Assembly (NCBI RefSeq): GCF_001949145.1
Contig: NW_019091355.1
Coordinates: forward strand, 2,462,646 to 2,502,623
Source: Acanthaster planci
Lineage: Eukaryota > Echinodermata > Asteroidea > Valvatida > Acanthasteridae
Direction: 5' to 3'
DNA length: 39,978 nt
In this document: positions 21,151-31,487 of the stretch, in pieces
How positions within the stretch are numbered: the first letter of the stretch is position 1
Layout of the letters: every line of letters begins with the position of its first letter
Program-made: the position numbers and the translations under genes
Notes under the pieces: model-generated
Databases searched by the model: none
The model's input: only the letters and a program-made list of their open reading frames with translations
What the model was told of the DNA's origin: nothing

Positions 21151-21990
21151 TCATACTTCTGTATTTCTTTCAGGAATGTCATAACCAAACAAAATAAAAT
21201 CCGCCCGGTATATCAAACACAGCTTCTGGAGCAGGTCGTTTGGCACCTGTGAAAAGTGTTTCCGTAACAAATCTTTTTCCGAGGTGCTTTTCTTCTGTCC
21301 CTGTGCGTAGCTGACTAGTTGATCGATCCGGAGCCGCCTCAGCACATAGGGGATGTCGTCGGCAGCTTCCTCCAGCTTGCCAACGATGTCGTATCTTATC
21401 TGACACGGAAGGTTCTGACCAAATATCGGTTTCCAGTGAGGGTTCGCCCGATGCGCGGGCGAGTCCACCAGGTACCTCACAAATTCGGTCAGGGTCACGT
21501 TTCCCGTGGCCGGCGAGCCGTCAGACTTCTCGCGGTAATTTTCGACGATGCTTCGGCCCATTTTCGAGAAAACGCTGTTGTGGTGGTTGACAAACTTATC
21601 TCTGTACGCAGACAGAATTCGGGCTAGGGGATTCCTAACAAACATAAAGATTGTGTATTTAGACAGACGCTGCTGAATATCTGTCGAATTGAACCTAGGC
21701 ATCCAGTGAATAGCTTTATGGCTATACAACTTCTGATTGGGCACGTTCTTGTAACCACCAAGGTCTTCAACCAGCAATCGTTCCCAATTAGTGGAACCCA
21801 CTTTGTAGACGATGCTGTAGATAAACTGGTGTTCGTCATTTACGATCAGGGGCCGTAGTCTGCCTGGCTGAGTCGCCAGTGAAGTCACACTCTCTAACGA
21901 CATGTTGTAATGATCTGAACATGCTCTGCGAAGAGCATTAATGCGGGTTTCGTGTTTTTCGTCCATCTTTTTCAACCATGCCTGTTCATC
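21151..21990 (-). CDS. Sulfotransferase exon 3: whole catalytic domain
   Basis: It begins after TATTTGCAG with DEQAWLKKMDEKHETR and ends at the TGA at 21151. It holds both PAPS-binding motifs. In this family a single large catalytic exon is common. Confidence 0.95.
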   Translation of the reverse strand, partial: DEQAWLKKMDEKHETRINALRRACSDHYNMSLESVTSLATQPGRLRPLIVNDEHQFIYSIVYKVGSTNWERLLVEDLGGYKNVPNQKLYSHKAIHWMPRFNSTDIQQRLSKYTIFMFVRNPLARILSAYRDKFVNHHNSVFSKMGRSIVENYREKSDGSPATGNVTLTEFVRYLVDSPAHRANPHWKPIFGQNLPCQIRYDIVGKLEEAADDIPYVLRRLRIDQLVSYAQGQKKSTSEKDLLRKHFSQVPNDLLQKLCLIYRADFILFGYDIPERNTEV

Positions 21991-23526
21991 CTGCAAATAC
22001 ATGTATAAAAATACGTCAACCCATTTATTTAGAGGTCGTCCATTTTTTTGTTCTTATTATTTTCACAAACCCGCAAATAGTACTCTTTTCTCTGGACTTC
22101 TCAACCATAAATACAGACAATTCACAATACAGCGCGCAACCAAGAGTTTGACTTGAACAGGCCACTTTTCAAGTTTATCGTCGACACGAGCTGCCGTGAT
22201 AAAGCTCACTGCATACTTAATTTGGAGATATTAGGCTGATTGGGCCATTCCGTGCACCACACAAACAATTATTTGGACTACCTAACACCCATTCGCAAAA
22301 AAAGGAATTTTGAATTTTCAACCAAGATAAACAAAAATTCGGGAAAAGTTCAAGCTTTCCGCGCACAACGCAGTTAGAGAATGTAACTTTGTGAACTATT
22401 TATACCATAATGCACTGCAAAAAAGCCTCTCCATAATGACCTCTTGGTGGCGCACTGCATTGTGAATCACCCATATTCATTCTAAGCCAGTTCAGTATTT
22501 CTGAAGGCAAGGTACTTGAGAAACAAAGCATGCGCACGTGTAAGTCAGGTCAGTGCATGGCCACGCTAATAAGGCAAGCCTTGCACTTGTATTGCTGTTC
22601 TTGAGTGGCTTTAGAGCTCAGATACACTTCATTTGGGGCAGGCACTGTTGGAATACCGAAATGACTCATTAATGCCAGGTGATTAACCTAGTATCTGATG
22701 CCTGTGTTTTTAACATCTTTTCCAAGATCAAAGAATTAATAATAGGCACTCTAATCAGCTACATGTACTTAACCATGGCACTTGCATATTTGACTAGCAA
22801 TTAAAACAAAGGAAGTGACTTGCAAGTTGTCCGTAATAAAAGAAATTTAAGGTGCATTCGATTAGCTTAAACAAGTTGACACGTTTAACCTTGCTCCCAT
22901 TATCATGCTTGTTTGACACAGCCCACACAGTGATCCCCTGGTCAGGTTGCCCTGTGTAATCAAACACACCCATAAAAGCATTCCAATGGAGATCTTTTCT
23001 CAGCATAATGTGAAGTTCATGTGCATGTACATGTATGGCACATAATGTACAAGTGGACCAAACACGTAGATTTTCATATCACTGAATGGAGTCTAGAAGT
23101 CAGACCTTCTAAAAATGCTTTATTACCTTCAGATTTGTGTCCGCAACTGGAAAACCAGCTTCTATTTCTTCATCATTACTTAAATCTGACATCTGTCTCT
23201 TTTCAATCAATCCTGCAATACAATAGGTATCGTTTTAAATTTGTAATCGGTCAAATCCAGTTTCACAGGATCATCTGTAAATATTAATGTCCAATCATTC
23301 GAAAATATCTCTGGTGTTCCATGCAGCAAATACTTAGTATCAGGCCAACTTTGCCAAAATCTGAAACATAACCTCCCGCGATAAACTTGGCAAATACTGA
23401 CAATTTACATATCCTAAAATTGTGCTTGCCTTTATTCTTCAGCCAACATGACTTTAGACCCAAGATATACACCACAGCAAAGGCTATTGCCAGCGTCAAT
23501 CCCTTCTTCAGAGAAATACGGGCCAT
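21151..23526 (-). CDS. Carbohydrate sulfotransferase, HNK-1ST family, complete, 3 exons
   Basis: It should transfer sulfate from PAPS to a sugar chain in the Golgi lumen. Exons are 23526-23430, 22951-22890 and 21990-21151, giving 332 aa, a usual length for this family. Residues about 8-28 form a single signal-anchor helix (LTLAIAFAVVYILGL) behind a basic N-terminus (type II topology); a short stem follows. The 5'-phosphosulfate site reads YKVGSTNWERLL at about residues 115-126 and the 3'-phosphate site FVRNPLARILSAYRDKF at about 170-186. The tail has FG-x-NLPC and YDIVGKLE, both typical of CHST8-14. The acceptor sugar cannot be deduced. The family is firm; the first two exons are my model, supported by closing phases (1 then 0). 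Confidence 0.88.
21991..22889. other. Sulfotransferase intron 2
   Basis: About 0.9 kb. It contains the weak repeat at 22558-22690; otherwise nothing recognised. Confidence 0.6.
22558..22690 (+). repeat. Possible diverged dispersed repeat, copy 2
   Basis: Counterpart of 17778-17895, sharing GGCC-x-CGCTAATA, CACTTCATTT and CTGTTGGAA in order. Tentative. Confidence 0.4.
22890..22951 (-). CDS. Sulfotransferase exon 2 (predicted stem)
   Basis: A 62-nt candidate encoding GQPDQGITVWAVSNKHDNGS then K, acceptor GATTACACAG, donor GTTAAACG after AGCAAG. It enters in phase 1 and leaves in phase 0, exactly what exons 1 and 3 require. The stem is poorly conserved in this family, so phase is the only support. 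Confidence 0.6.
22952..23429. other. Sulfotransferase intron 1 (probable GC-AG)
   Basis: The donor side reads AAAG then GCAAGC. No other feature recognised. Confidence 0.55.
23430..23526 (-). CDS. Sulfotransferase exon 1: cytosolic tail and signal anchor
   Basis: The ATG at 23526 starts MARISLKKGLTLAIAFAVVY followed by ILGLKSCWLKNK, a short basic tail and one hydrophobic helix as expected for a Golgi type II enzyme. The exon is taken to end at a GC donor (AAAG then GCAAGC), in phase 1. Confidence 0.75.
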
Positions 23527-24093
23527 AGTTGGATGTGGCTTGAAGATGTGTTCCTAGCAGTGTACACTAACTCAGTGCATCTGATGACAGACTACAGTTG
23601 GTACTGTACCCTTGTTCTACACTGAAATGTAATCAGCCATTAGTGTTCCTGCACACGAAAAAGACACCAATCAAAATTAATTTCGTTAATTAATCAGTTA
23701 GATATAATTTCCATTTTTTTGATCGATCTGCGGATGAGTTATGTTCAGGGTTCATCTTTGTTAAATGCTGTTATTTGTAAATGCAAACACACCACTTGCA
23801 CTGGTGGTAAACAGTGACGGTAGGCCTAGTTCATACCTAGGAGTACCTGGGTTGGATAATCTCTACCCGAACCCCCAATCGCGGCCCGCCTACCTCATAT
23901 AGTATAAATGCACTGGAATTTACCTGACAATACAGCCCTGTACTTCACAATTGTGAGAGTAATTGTTGCGTTGGCCGACTATGAAAGCGGGCGATTTGGC
24001 AAGGGGTTGAGTTTTTAGGTTGGGCATGTTACCGTTTTAGTCCATGTAGGTTAAGTACCGGAGCAGATGAGTAGCAAGTTGCAGCCTACACCA

Positions 24094-24222
24094 CCCATAA
24101 ACAGGGCCCTACGTACATCGTCCTTCGTCGATATACCGTATATCGACGAAGGAGTAGTCTATAGCCTAGCCTACGTAGTGTTTACGGGTCGACATCCACT
24201 GGAACTTCCAGTGGAAGTCGAC
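24094..24222. repeat. Hairpin cluster: two strong inverted repeats
   Basis: Bases 24122-24152 form a perfect palindrome (arm CCTTCGTCGATATAC, one central base, then its complement). Around it, ACCCATAAACA at about 24094 pairs imperfectly with TGTTTACGGGT at about 24179-24189. Bases 24188-24222 form a second hairpin (arm GTCGACATCCACTGGAA, 16 of 17 paired). No open frame inside. Confidence 0.85.
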
Positions 24223-25439
24223 CAGTAGGCCTAACTCAAATGTTCCAGCCTTGACATTTCACATTGCACTCACTGCATGCAGACATGTCATGCATGTCAG
24301 AAATGCAGGTAATACAGTCCCTGTAAATTTCAACAAACAATCGACAGCACTTCACAAGACAAATGGCGGTAACATATGGCATAAATATCCTCCTACCACT
24401 CCATACAGGAATTCTGCGAGAAATCATAGAGACGCTGTGTTACTCCTTCCCGGATCCCCCATCATGGTTCACCTATCCTAACTTGATAACGTGCATGCAC
24501 TCTACGTAATCGAACTCAAAGTAAATAAACTCTAGCCTCGTACCCGCGGCGCCACGCTAGCAGGCATACAAAAGATCACCGGCGCAGAAATCGCGGAGAA
24601 TGAGGTGTCAGGATATCATCTAGACGCAGTTCAAGTCGTGAATTCAGCATAAATCCCGTCTGCTGATCTTGCGCGCGCCCTCTCCTGTTCCAGGCTGCTG
24701 CTACGCTGTGATGCCCCGTGTATGTGTACTGTACGTGTATTTTTGACGCTCTCCACGTCTAACAATGGACGGGGGAGGCGGACAGATTTGGCACAAACGC
24801 GTCGTTGACGCTAATGGAACCGCACGGGGGGGGGGGGACTTTCCTTCTTTGTCTTCACTACCCCTTATGTGATAGATGGTGATGAGAATTAACTATGACA
24901 GATTCAGACAAAGAGAACCAAATTTGTGAACTTCAAGACAAAGTTCCTGTCGGTATTTTGTATATTTCTGAGCATTGAAAGCACTCTCAGAAAAGTACGT
25001 GCAGTACTTTTCACTTTGAATTACATGTGATGAGCGGAATAATATTCTGGGCTTTTCACCGTCCAAATTTAGCAGAGTGGGAAAAGAACACAAAACGCAT
25101 GAAATTGCTGGACACAGGGTTTGCTAATTATCACTTTACACAGATGTATTTTAATAACAAAATTGTCAAATATAAACAGGTAACTCAGTTAAACTGGAAA
25201 GTCAGTCTTCACAATTTTCTCATACGACTAGTTGCTTACCACGACATAAGCAGAATACTCTGTCCTGATTGGCCAAGAGTGTACCTGTGTTACATGGTAT
25301 TCACTCCAACCAGAGGTCCTGGTTAATGTACAAGTATTCACAAAGGATGGATTTATCCGAGTACATGAGCAATGGTCTAGATTTCTTAGTGGTACAAAGT
25401 AAATTATACAGGTAAACAACGATATATAACGAGTGAGAC

Positions 25440-25500
25440 GTGATCTGCAGCCTCTGGAATGCTCTGCCAACTGAGCTACCCAGTTTGGGATTATTCCCAA
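25440..25500 (-). repeat. tRNA-like SINE fragment
   Basis: The minus strand reads GGGTAGCTCAGTTGGCAGAG, a canonical A-box region of a tRNA-derived SINE. No good B box follows, so it is a degenerate fragment rather than a working tRNA gene. Confidence 0.5.
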
Positions 25501-26065
25501 GTGTCAATACATTTGTTCAGGGGACAACAGTGGGAAGCCATAGTGCAATATAATAGAGAAGAAAGAGAGACATCGTTATAGGAGTTGCACTGCAGTAACT
25601 GTAAAGCTTTCTACTTGAACTGGTTTAATTTACTGTCTTTGATAACGTTGAATGCAAGGGCAGGAGGTGTTGTCCAACAAAGGAAAAGATTTTTCAGTTA
25701 ATCACTGCGCAAATGGCAAGAGGTGGGTGTGATCGGTTATAAACTGAATGTGCACAAATGGTACTGCCTTCATTTTTACAGAAATGCACCTGAGCTTGGG
25801 TGATAATGCAATTGTCTGTTGATTACAGAAGTCATTAGCTTTTATCTGTTGTAAAAACAGACATGCCTAGAGTCTGGAGTACACATCCTTTTAAGTGACG
25901 CATGTCTTGAAAGAAAAATTCATTCATCTGGCGTAAAGCTCGTCATGGTGGCTCAAGGAACTGTGTCCATTTCTGCATTGCAATGGTTGATTATGTCAAA
26001 TGGTATGCCCAAGGACAGCCTTCAGATTTTTAGCCTTTCAGTCCATCAACCTCTGGGAGTGGGAT

Positions 26066-26194
26066 TCACTTTGAAGGTGCTAGGCGTAACAGACTTTCAA
26101 AGTCCGGTGTGCAGACAATCCGATGACTGACTTGTCCTAACCTGGTCATCTCCCCTGTCCTTTCGTCATCGTCTAGCTGGATGGACATCAGATC
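26066..26194 (-). CDS. POLR3D: POLR3D exon 8: C-terminus
   Basis: Encodes DLMSIQLDDDERTGEMTRLG, then QVSHRIVCTPDFESLLRLAP, SK and a TGA. The TGEMT-x-LG-x-V-x-H-x-x-V-C-x-PDFESLL block is the conserved RPC4 end. Acceptor TTTTTGGTCAG. Confidence 0.95.
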   Translation of the reverse strand, partial: DLMSIQLDDDERTGEMTRLGQVSHRIVCTPDFESLLRLAPSK

Positions 26195-29100
26195 CTGACC
26201 AAAAAGTAAACACACAAATGAAACGCTTTTACACAGTGAGTACAGAAGAATGTGACAATCTGGTTGTGGGTATAATTAAAGGTTTGGGTACTTCAACATT
26301 TGGTTTGCAACGTCACCCTATTAACAAGATCTCGTTAACCACATTGTCTCAGTCGACACATGTACTAATTTGAGGTAGGCTTGTTTCCTTCTGTAAGATG
26401 TGTCTTGGGGCCTGTTTGTTTCACATGGATCCAGAACTCGATCAGTGATTCTGATGCTGGTTTGCACCATCTATTAAGCAGGTTTTGATGTCTGTAAACC
26501 AAGGACGGATCACTGATTGTGATCCAGACCTGTATGAAAGAAACATGGCCAACATTTCTGCTCTGGGAATTACAGCTTTAACACACGAGTACGCATGTGC
26601 ATGTAAGTCTGTGATTCGGTGACGAACCTGTAAAAACCCACAGGGTGCTCCCGTGGTTACATCAAGAGTGACGTTTCCGAGGAGGAGCCTCGTCCTTCCA
26701 GATTTCAGCACTTGTAGCTTGCCCAGATACCCTTCAGGTAGACTCTCAAGGGTGCACTTGTTTGATCTCTTCTCCTGAAAGTCACACATTCAGTTTGAAA
26801 CCAACGATAAGTTGGACCATTCACTACAAAGTACCGACGCTTGACGTCATTATGAACAAGGGAGTGCAGTACAAACAAATGGAGTGCATGTGTTGGATCA
26901 CGCACTGGGTTTTGCCCTAGTGCCTTTCACACGCAACTGTGCACGTGACGTATTCACTTCGGTACTCTGTTTGGAAACTCCACAACTACTGAAAAAATTA
27001 TGATTGACACTACACTGTACCACAAAGAGGTTGCCCTCCAGCATTAATATCACACTGCAAAACTGTATTCCCCTAACACTAAGAGCTCAGCAGGTTGAAT
27101 TTACACCCCCCTTTTATATGTCACTTTTGGAAGCAGAGTAGTTCTTTCTGACAAATAAATTGGGGTACCATAAATCCCTTATGATGTATTTCACTTGGGA
27201 AAAAAGTTCAGTACTTAGGAAAAAAGTCAAGTGTAAAAAAAAAAGATTTACGATAAACTTCTTGAATTCACACAATGTGGCCATGAGCCTTGCCAAAATC
27301 TTTGTGACAAATTGAGCAGAGCAAATCTGATGTCAAACAATTCAAGACAAGAGGTTGTGAATCAAATTCAAGACATGATAACTGCAAAAAACAAAACGAC
27401 ACAAACTTTTGGTTGTGTTTCCATTTCACCTCTTTTTGTTTCTTCTTTGCATCTTGCTCAGCTATCGGGGTGCCCGGCTCCCGCTTGACCTTTGGCCTCT
27501 GGTCCTCATCCTCCTTCGACAGGGGCTGACCGGGGAGGGTGTCGGGCAACTGGAAGAACATGAGTTCGCCCTCCGATTTCAAGCGGCGGCCAAACAAGGC
27601 AGCACACGTGGTCCTCTTAGGCAGGGACTTTGTTGCTGTTTTGGGCTGCGTGCTGAGCTTTTCGGGGACTGGTTTGGTGTCAACTTCCATCATTTCAATG
27701 TCATTGTCATCGGTGAGCTCTTTTTTAATTTCTGACAAAAAAATGAAAACAAGGACTGTGGTTAAAATGACGGACTTGAAAAGCAGTCATATTTAAGATT
27801 AATTTAGCAATGTGACAGCTTGGTGACTTGCAACATTCTGTCTACTGGTACTGCAACAAGCATCTTTCGTACAATTTACCCATTTATTTGTATCAACCAA
27901 CATAAATAAAAATTCTCTCCACATTTTGAATTAAGAAATTACACTTCAATCCAAAATGACCCAAGGATACAATGAATATAAAACCTGACATTTCAACAGT
28001 TCCAACTGCCACAGGATTCCTAACTAATCAAAAGTCTTTTCAGATTGAAAGTGTATATCAAGAACATTGATCCGAATACCTTTCATGCTGTCATCTGTAC
28101 ATTCCATCGCATCTGAGTCTTTCTCTTTCTTCAGTTCTTTTTTTACCGTCAGTGAGGACTGGAGGGGGAGGTGGATGGGGCAGTACTTTGTGTCTTCATC
28201 TTTATCCAAGTCGCTAACAAACTGACAAAGAACAACATCACAAACTCAATGCAGTCCTGCACAGTTTGGCCTTTTCAGACTTCCATCCAGTGATCAAGAC
28301 TGTCTTAGAAAAGCCCACTTGAAGAGACACTGTACACTTTTGTAATTTGTAAAGACTATGACTAAAATGTGGGTATCTTGTGCATACACTGGCTTGCTCG
28401 AATATGCAAATGGCATGGAATATCATGCAACCAATTTGCAACTGAATGTGCACAAAGTCAAAGCTTTTCTGCATACAAAAGACCGCACCTGAGCTGGAAC
28501 ACATAATGTAAACAAATGCTATTAAAGCGTTCGTAGATAACACTTGGCACTTCTAGAACTGAAGCAGTGGTATGATTTGGCATAGATGTTTTAGATTTAA
28601 ATGACTCGTGAATGACCATGTATCCCAAACTCCCAAGAAATTCTCACTGCCTCTGTGTTCTCCAACATCCTACACTGTGCCAAAACAAACAGCTCATTAT
28701 CTGTATGTAAATGGTTCACGGAGCATCAAGCCCCATAAAAAAATCTTCCAAAGCATCTTCAAGGATTTTGAAAGGATCCAAGACAGCTTAGAATGGCGAC
28801 TCACATCATCTCTGAAGAGGATGTCTCGCATTCTCTTGGACTCCTCCTCGGTCATCTTCTCCCTCTTGATTGTTTTGGATGAGGACGATGGGGTACGGCT
28901 GTCCCCTCCCCCATAATGACCACCTCCTGCATCCAAGAAAAATACACAGCAACAAAAAACAAAACCTGGCTCATTTTATGGTCCCAGTCCGAAAGTACCT
29001 AGGCCAGGGTTGTCAGTTTGAAAAGATTTGGCTGAGAGAGAACAGGTGAATCAACCTCCATCAGGAGTGGACAGGCAGATAATTTCATCCCAGATGAGAC

Positions 29101-30429
29101 CCTGATATTTCCTGCTTAAGATGTTTCCACCATTAATTAAAACCTTAGAGACTAGGGTGCTTTTCACATTACTGTTTTCACCTGTTTTTAACTAATCCAA
29201 GCTGTTAACTGGTAAATAACACCTCACCTCTCTTATTAAGCCTGTCAGCGGGGCCCTCCTCAAAAATGGAATGGGACTGAATAGTTTCTGGCCTGCCACG
29301 CCCCCTGCCTCGTCCCCGACCTCGACCTCTGTCACCCCTTTCTGAACTTTGACCTTTTTGCCTTGGTGTTGAGGATGTCGGGACTCCGTTGCCGGTGTTG
29401 CATTTTGAACTTCAAAGTGGAAAACGCTTAAACTTATCCTTGGGGCAAAAATCTGACACATTCTCATAACATGCAGAATTCACAGACACTTCGTGAACAT
29501 GAACACATTTATGCATGAGCCAAACAAATTATAAACTGGAAATCAACCATCAAGTCTGAAATAACAAGTCTGAACACAGGTTACTAGTGACAAAAAGGAC
29601 GCCGGACCTTTGCAAGTTTAAGAGCTTGTGTCTTGAGAACAGTTGACTCGTAAGTTGTGAAGCTGTAAGCAAATTTCAGTTGATAATCCAACAGAAAAAA
29701 AACCTAAATGAATCGCACTAAAGGTGAACTGAGGGCCATTTAAATGAAGTTTTAAAAAGAAACTTGTATATATAAATACTTACGATTCCTTTTGGCTTTT
29801 GTCTTTTCTTCCAGCCATGTTAAGATTGGGCTTAAACGCTCTCTGCAAGACAAACAATCAGAACATGTACTCCCCTGTTTCTGTAACTGGTGTGATTAAT
29901 GGCGGCAACTGCTTGCACCAAACATCTGGCACATTCTTGAGCAAAACATGCGGGGCAAGGAAAGTTTGTAGCTTGATACACGCAAGGGGACAATATGAAC
30001 TCTAAAGATGGCAAAAAGAAAAAGTTTTCACAGCAGACTGTTCATTTCTTTCTCACTGGCGATTAAACCTTGCATGAAACTTAAGAGACAATATAGTTCA
30101 ATTAATCAAACTCGCAATCAAGGACGAAATGATACCCAATGAGAAAGCTTATCAAAATCTTGCTGGCCTCATCTCTGCCAAAAAGTAGCCTACATCATAT
30201 CCCCTCCCTCCCAATGACGTCGGAAATCTGAGGTTTTCCAGTAAAATATGGAAATTACCTTTTGTACTCCCCCAAGGGTAAGGTCCCTGGCTGGCCGCAG
30301 GGATGGGAGTCTGGTGCTGGGGTTGACTGCACCCCCACACCGTCCGATCAGACCCCTGGGTAGGGGGCCTGCACCCTCCCCCGAGGGATGCTGTTTCTGC
30401 TGTTTCTGCTGTTGCTGCTGGTCTGACAT
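26066..30429 (-). CDS. POLR3D: RNA polymerase III subunit RPC4 (POLR3D), complete, 8 exons
   Basis: This is the nuclear Pol III subunit that pairs with RPC5 in a TFIIF-like module acting in initiation, termination and re-initiation on tRNA and 5S genes. Exons are 30429-30259, 29842-29784, 29409-29228, 28926-28805, 28221-28080, 27731-27430, 26774-26628 and 26194-26066; all phases close and give 417 aa, close to human RPC4 (398 aa). After a Gln-rich N-terminus come RLPSLRPARDLTLGGVQK, an RG-repeat (RGRGRGRGRGRGRPE), QSHSIFEEGPADR, MFFQLPDTLPGQPLSKE, and the C-terminal domain with GKLQVLKSGRTRLLLGNVTL, DVTTGAPCGFLQ and RTGEMTRLGQVSHRIVCTPD, FESLL. It ends at a TGA at 26066. It stands head-to-head with the THAP gene. 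Identification is very secure. Confidence 0.96.
26195..26627. other. POLR3D intron 7
   Basis: Contains the foldback element at 26409-26550. Nothing else seen. Confidence 0.6.
26409..26550. repeat. Foldback element, about 142 bp
   Basis: GGCCTGTTTGTTTCACATGG at the left is matched imperfectly by the complement of the right end (GGCCATGTTTCTTTCATACAG as read on the minus strand, 20 shown of it: GGCCATGTTTCTTTCATACA). ATCAGTGAT and CTTGGTTT/CTGGTTT also pair. Arms are about 55 bp. Confidence 0.65.
26628..26774 (-). CDS. POLR3D: POLR3D exon 7: conserved C-terminal domain
   Basis: Encodes EKRSNKCTLESLPEGYLGKL, QVLKSGRTRLLLGNVTLDVT and TGAPCGFLQ. This beta-rich stretch contacts RPC5 in known structures. 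Acceptor GACTTTCAG, donor GTTCGTCA; 147 nt in phase 0. Confidence 0.95.
26775..27429. other. POLR3D intron 6
   Basis: About 0.65 kb, no feature recognised. An open frame running past the exon 6 donor has no family resemblance. Confidence 0.6.
27430..27731 (-). CDS. POLR3D: POLR3D exon 6: acidic linker and LPDTLPG motif
   Basis: Encodes a Lys/Glu-rich linker with IKKE and VKRE (possible SUMO sites, inference) and the diagnostic MFFQLPDTLPGQPLSKEDE. Acceptor TTTGTCAG; donor GTGAAATG after AAAGAG. Confidence 0.95.
27732..28079. other. POLR3D intron 5
   Basis: About 350 bp, AT-rich, no feature recognised. Confidence 0.6.
28080..28221 (-). CDS. POLR3D: POLR3D exon 5
   Basis: Encodes FVSDLDKDEDTKYCPIHLPL, QSSLTVKKELKKEKDSDAME and CTDDSMK. 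The D-F-x-x-D...P-x-x-LPL pattern matches the RPC4 linker. Acceptor CTTTGTCAG, donor GTATTCGG; ends in phase 1. Confidence 0.88.
28222..28804. other. POLR3D intron 4
   Basis: About 580 bp, no feature recognised. Confidence 0.6.
28805..28926 (-). CDS. POLR3D: POLR3D exon 4
   Basis: Encodes GGGHYGGGDSRTPSSSSKTI, then KREKMTEEESKRMRDILFRD, D. The IKREK-x-x-x-EE-x-K-x-x-x-x-L stretch matches RPC4. Acceptor GGATGCAG, donor GTGAGTCG. Confidence 0.9.
28927..29227. other. POLR3D intron 3
   Basis: About 300 bp, no feature recognised. Confidence 0.6.
29228..29409 (-). CDS. POLR3D: POLR3D exon 3: RG-rich segment
   Basis: Encodes a Ser/Gly-rich lead, then RGDRGRGRGRGRGRGRPETI, QSHSIFEEGPADRLNKR. RG repeat followed by RPE-x-IQSHSIFE-x-GPA is unique to RPC4. 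The longest open frame here is in the wrong frame; phase from exons 2 and 4 picks the correct one. Confidence 0.93.
29410..29783. other. POLR3D intron 2
   Basis: About 370 bp, no feature recognised. Confidence 0.6.
29784..29842 (-). CDS. POLR3D: POLR3D exon 2
   Basis: A 59-nt exon encoding RAFKPNLNMAGRKDKSQKES, matching the K-x-F-x-PN-x-x-x-x-x-K block of RPC4. Acceptor TGTCTTGCAG, donor GTAAGTAT; ends in phase 2. Confidence 0.9.
29843..30258. other. POLR3D intron 1
   Basis: About 415 bp, no feature recognised. Confidence 0.6.
30259..30429 (-). CDS. POLR3D: POLR3D exon 1
   Basis: Starts MSDQQQQQKQQKQHPSGEGA, with Gln runs from CAG-type codons, then RGLIGRCGGAVNPSTRLPSL and RPARDLTLGGVQK. 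The ATG at 30429 is the first in frame after an upstream stop. Donor GTAATTTC, phase 0. Confidence 0.94.
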
Positions 30430-31407
30430 GCCGTCCGTCTTCTAAAATCTTATCTACTGTCAAGACGAGCCTAAATTGGCAAAAAGTAACAACCAAACAG
30501 ATTTATTATGTAGGCCTGTAGTGCGGTGTGCTATGTTGCAGGAAAAAATTTGCAAAATTTGAGGTTTAAAACATTTTGGATTTTCTGAACGTGAAGTCCT
30601 CAAGCCTCAGTCACGTCAGTCACGTCAGTCAAGCGCCATGGGTGTACAAACATGACATATCTAAATGTACATGCACGTTTAAGCTACACGTACACTCAGA
30701 ATTCCAAAAAGGGGGTACACCCAAACAGCTGGATCTATACACCATAATAGAAAACATGCAGGCTAAGACTACTACATTACAACCTGAAGGTGTCACGTCT
30801 GCTAAATACATGTCAATCATGCATGAAGAAAGATTTCAGAAATGACCGGTGTGCACACATGTACACGTACTGTCGTTCGTGTGGATGCATTGTATATGCT
30901 GCACTGTGATTGCGTGACGGGTACGGACTTTCAGCACATCGTACAACGGCTACGTCAATACGTGTGTCCATCTATCGGTGAACAGTAGGACGTAGACCTA
31001 GCTCTAGATACAAGACTTGCAAACGGCTTTTACCAAACTTCATAAAGTCTGTCAATGTAAAGATTTTATGATGTGATTGGCCCGTTGTATGTTTCTTTTA
31101 TAAATTAAGTACAGTTTGATCTCCTGAAAAATGCATACTATTTTGTTTCAAAACCATTCTACAATGGTCATGACAGTGATAATTAATTCAACCGATATGT
31201 TCTCTTTTTTAGTCCAAAAAGGATAGGAGGGCTTGCAACTAGTCTAATTGCAAGTGCGCGCGCACGCCAGTGGCCATTTTGCTAAGGTCACTTATTTTGG
31301 CTTCAGTTTAGGCAGTTCTGTGAACGGTGGGATTTATATCGATTTGGGCAGCAAACCCAAAAGTTAAGGTTTTTTCAGGACAACGTCTTTGCCGAGACAA
31401 ACACAAA
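30430..31407. promoter_or_regulatory. Bidirectional promoter region of POLR3D and the THAP gene
   Basis: The two start codons face away from each other across 978 bp, so both promoters and 5' UTRs must lie here or in unseen upstream exons. Bases 31254-31266 are a GCGCGCGCACG patch and 31272-31281 read GGCCATTTTG, which resembles the YY1 core (CAAAATGGCC on the other strand) seen in many housekeeping promoters. TCAGTCACG is repeated at about 30607-30630. No TATA box assigned. Confidence 0.5.
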
Positions 31408-31487
31408 ATGCCAACGCCGTGTGCAGCAATTGGATGCCCGAATCGCAACGACCGAGGAACACGCGCGAAGGGTATCACCTTTCATCG
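31408..31487 (+). CDS. THAP gene exon 1: start of the zinc finger
   Basis: Encodes MPTPCAAIGCPNRNDRGTRA, KGITFH, giving zinc ligands C5 and C10. Adenine at -3 favours this ATG. Donor GTAAGCCA, phase 2, the usual place for the first intron in THAP genes. Confidence 0.92.

Larger units (their letters stand above)
23527..26065. other. Intergenic between sulfotransferase and POLR3D
   Basis: It holds the hairpin cluster at 24094-24222, a GC-richer stretch at about 24530-24840 ending in a run of G at about 24827-24838 (a possible promoter region for the sulfotransferase), and a tRNA-like fragment at 25440-25500. No protein gene recognised. Confidence 0.6.

Noticed and set aside
25440-25500. Possible functional tRNA gene on the minus strand
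   Set aside because: An A box is present but there is no B box or cloverleaf 3' half, so it is at most a SINE fragment.
27268-27429. Longer reading of POLR3D exon 6 past 27430
   Set aside because: The reading after KKKQKE becomes unlike RPC4, while the GTG donor at 27429 joins exon 7 in phase.
29192-29467. Longest minus-strand frame across POLR3D exon 3
   Set aside because: A different frame encodes the RG repeat and IQSHSIFE motif and is the one demanded by splice phase.
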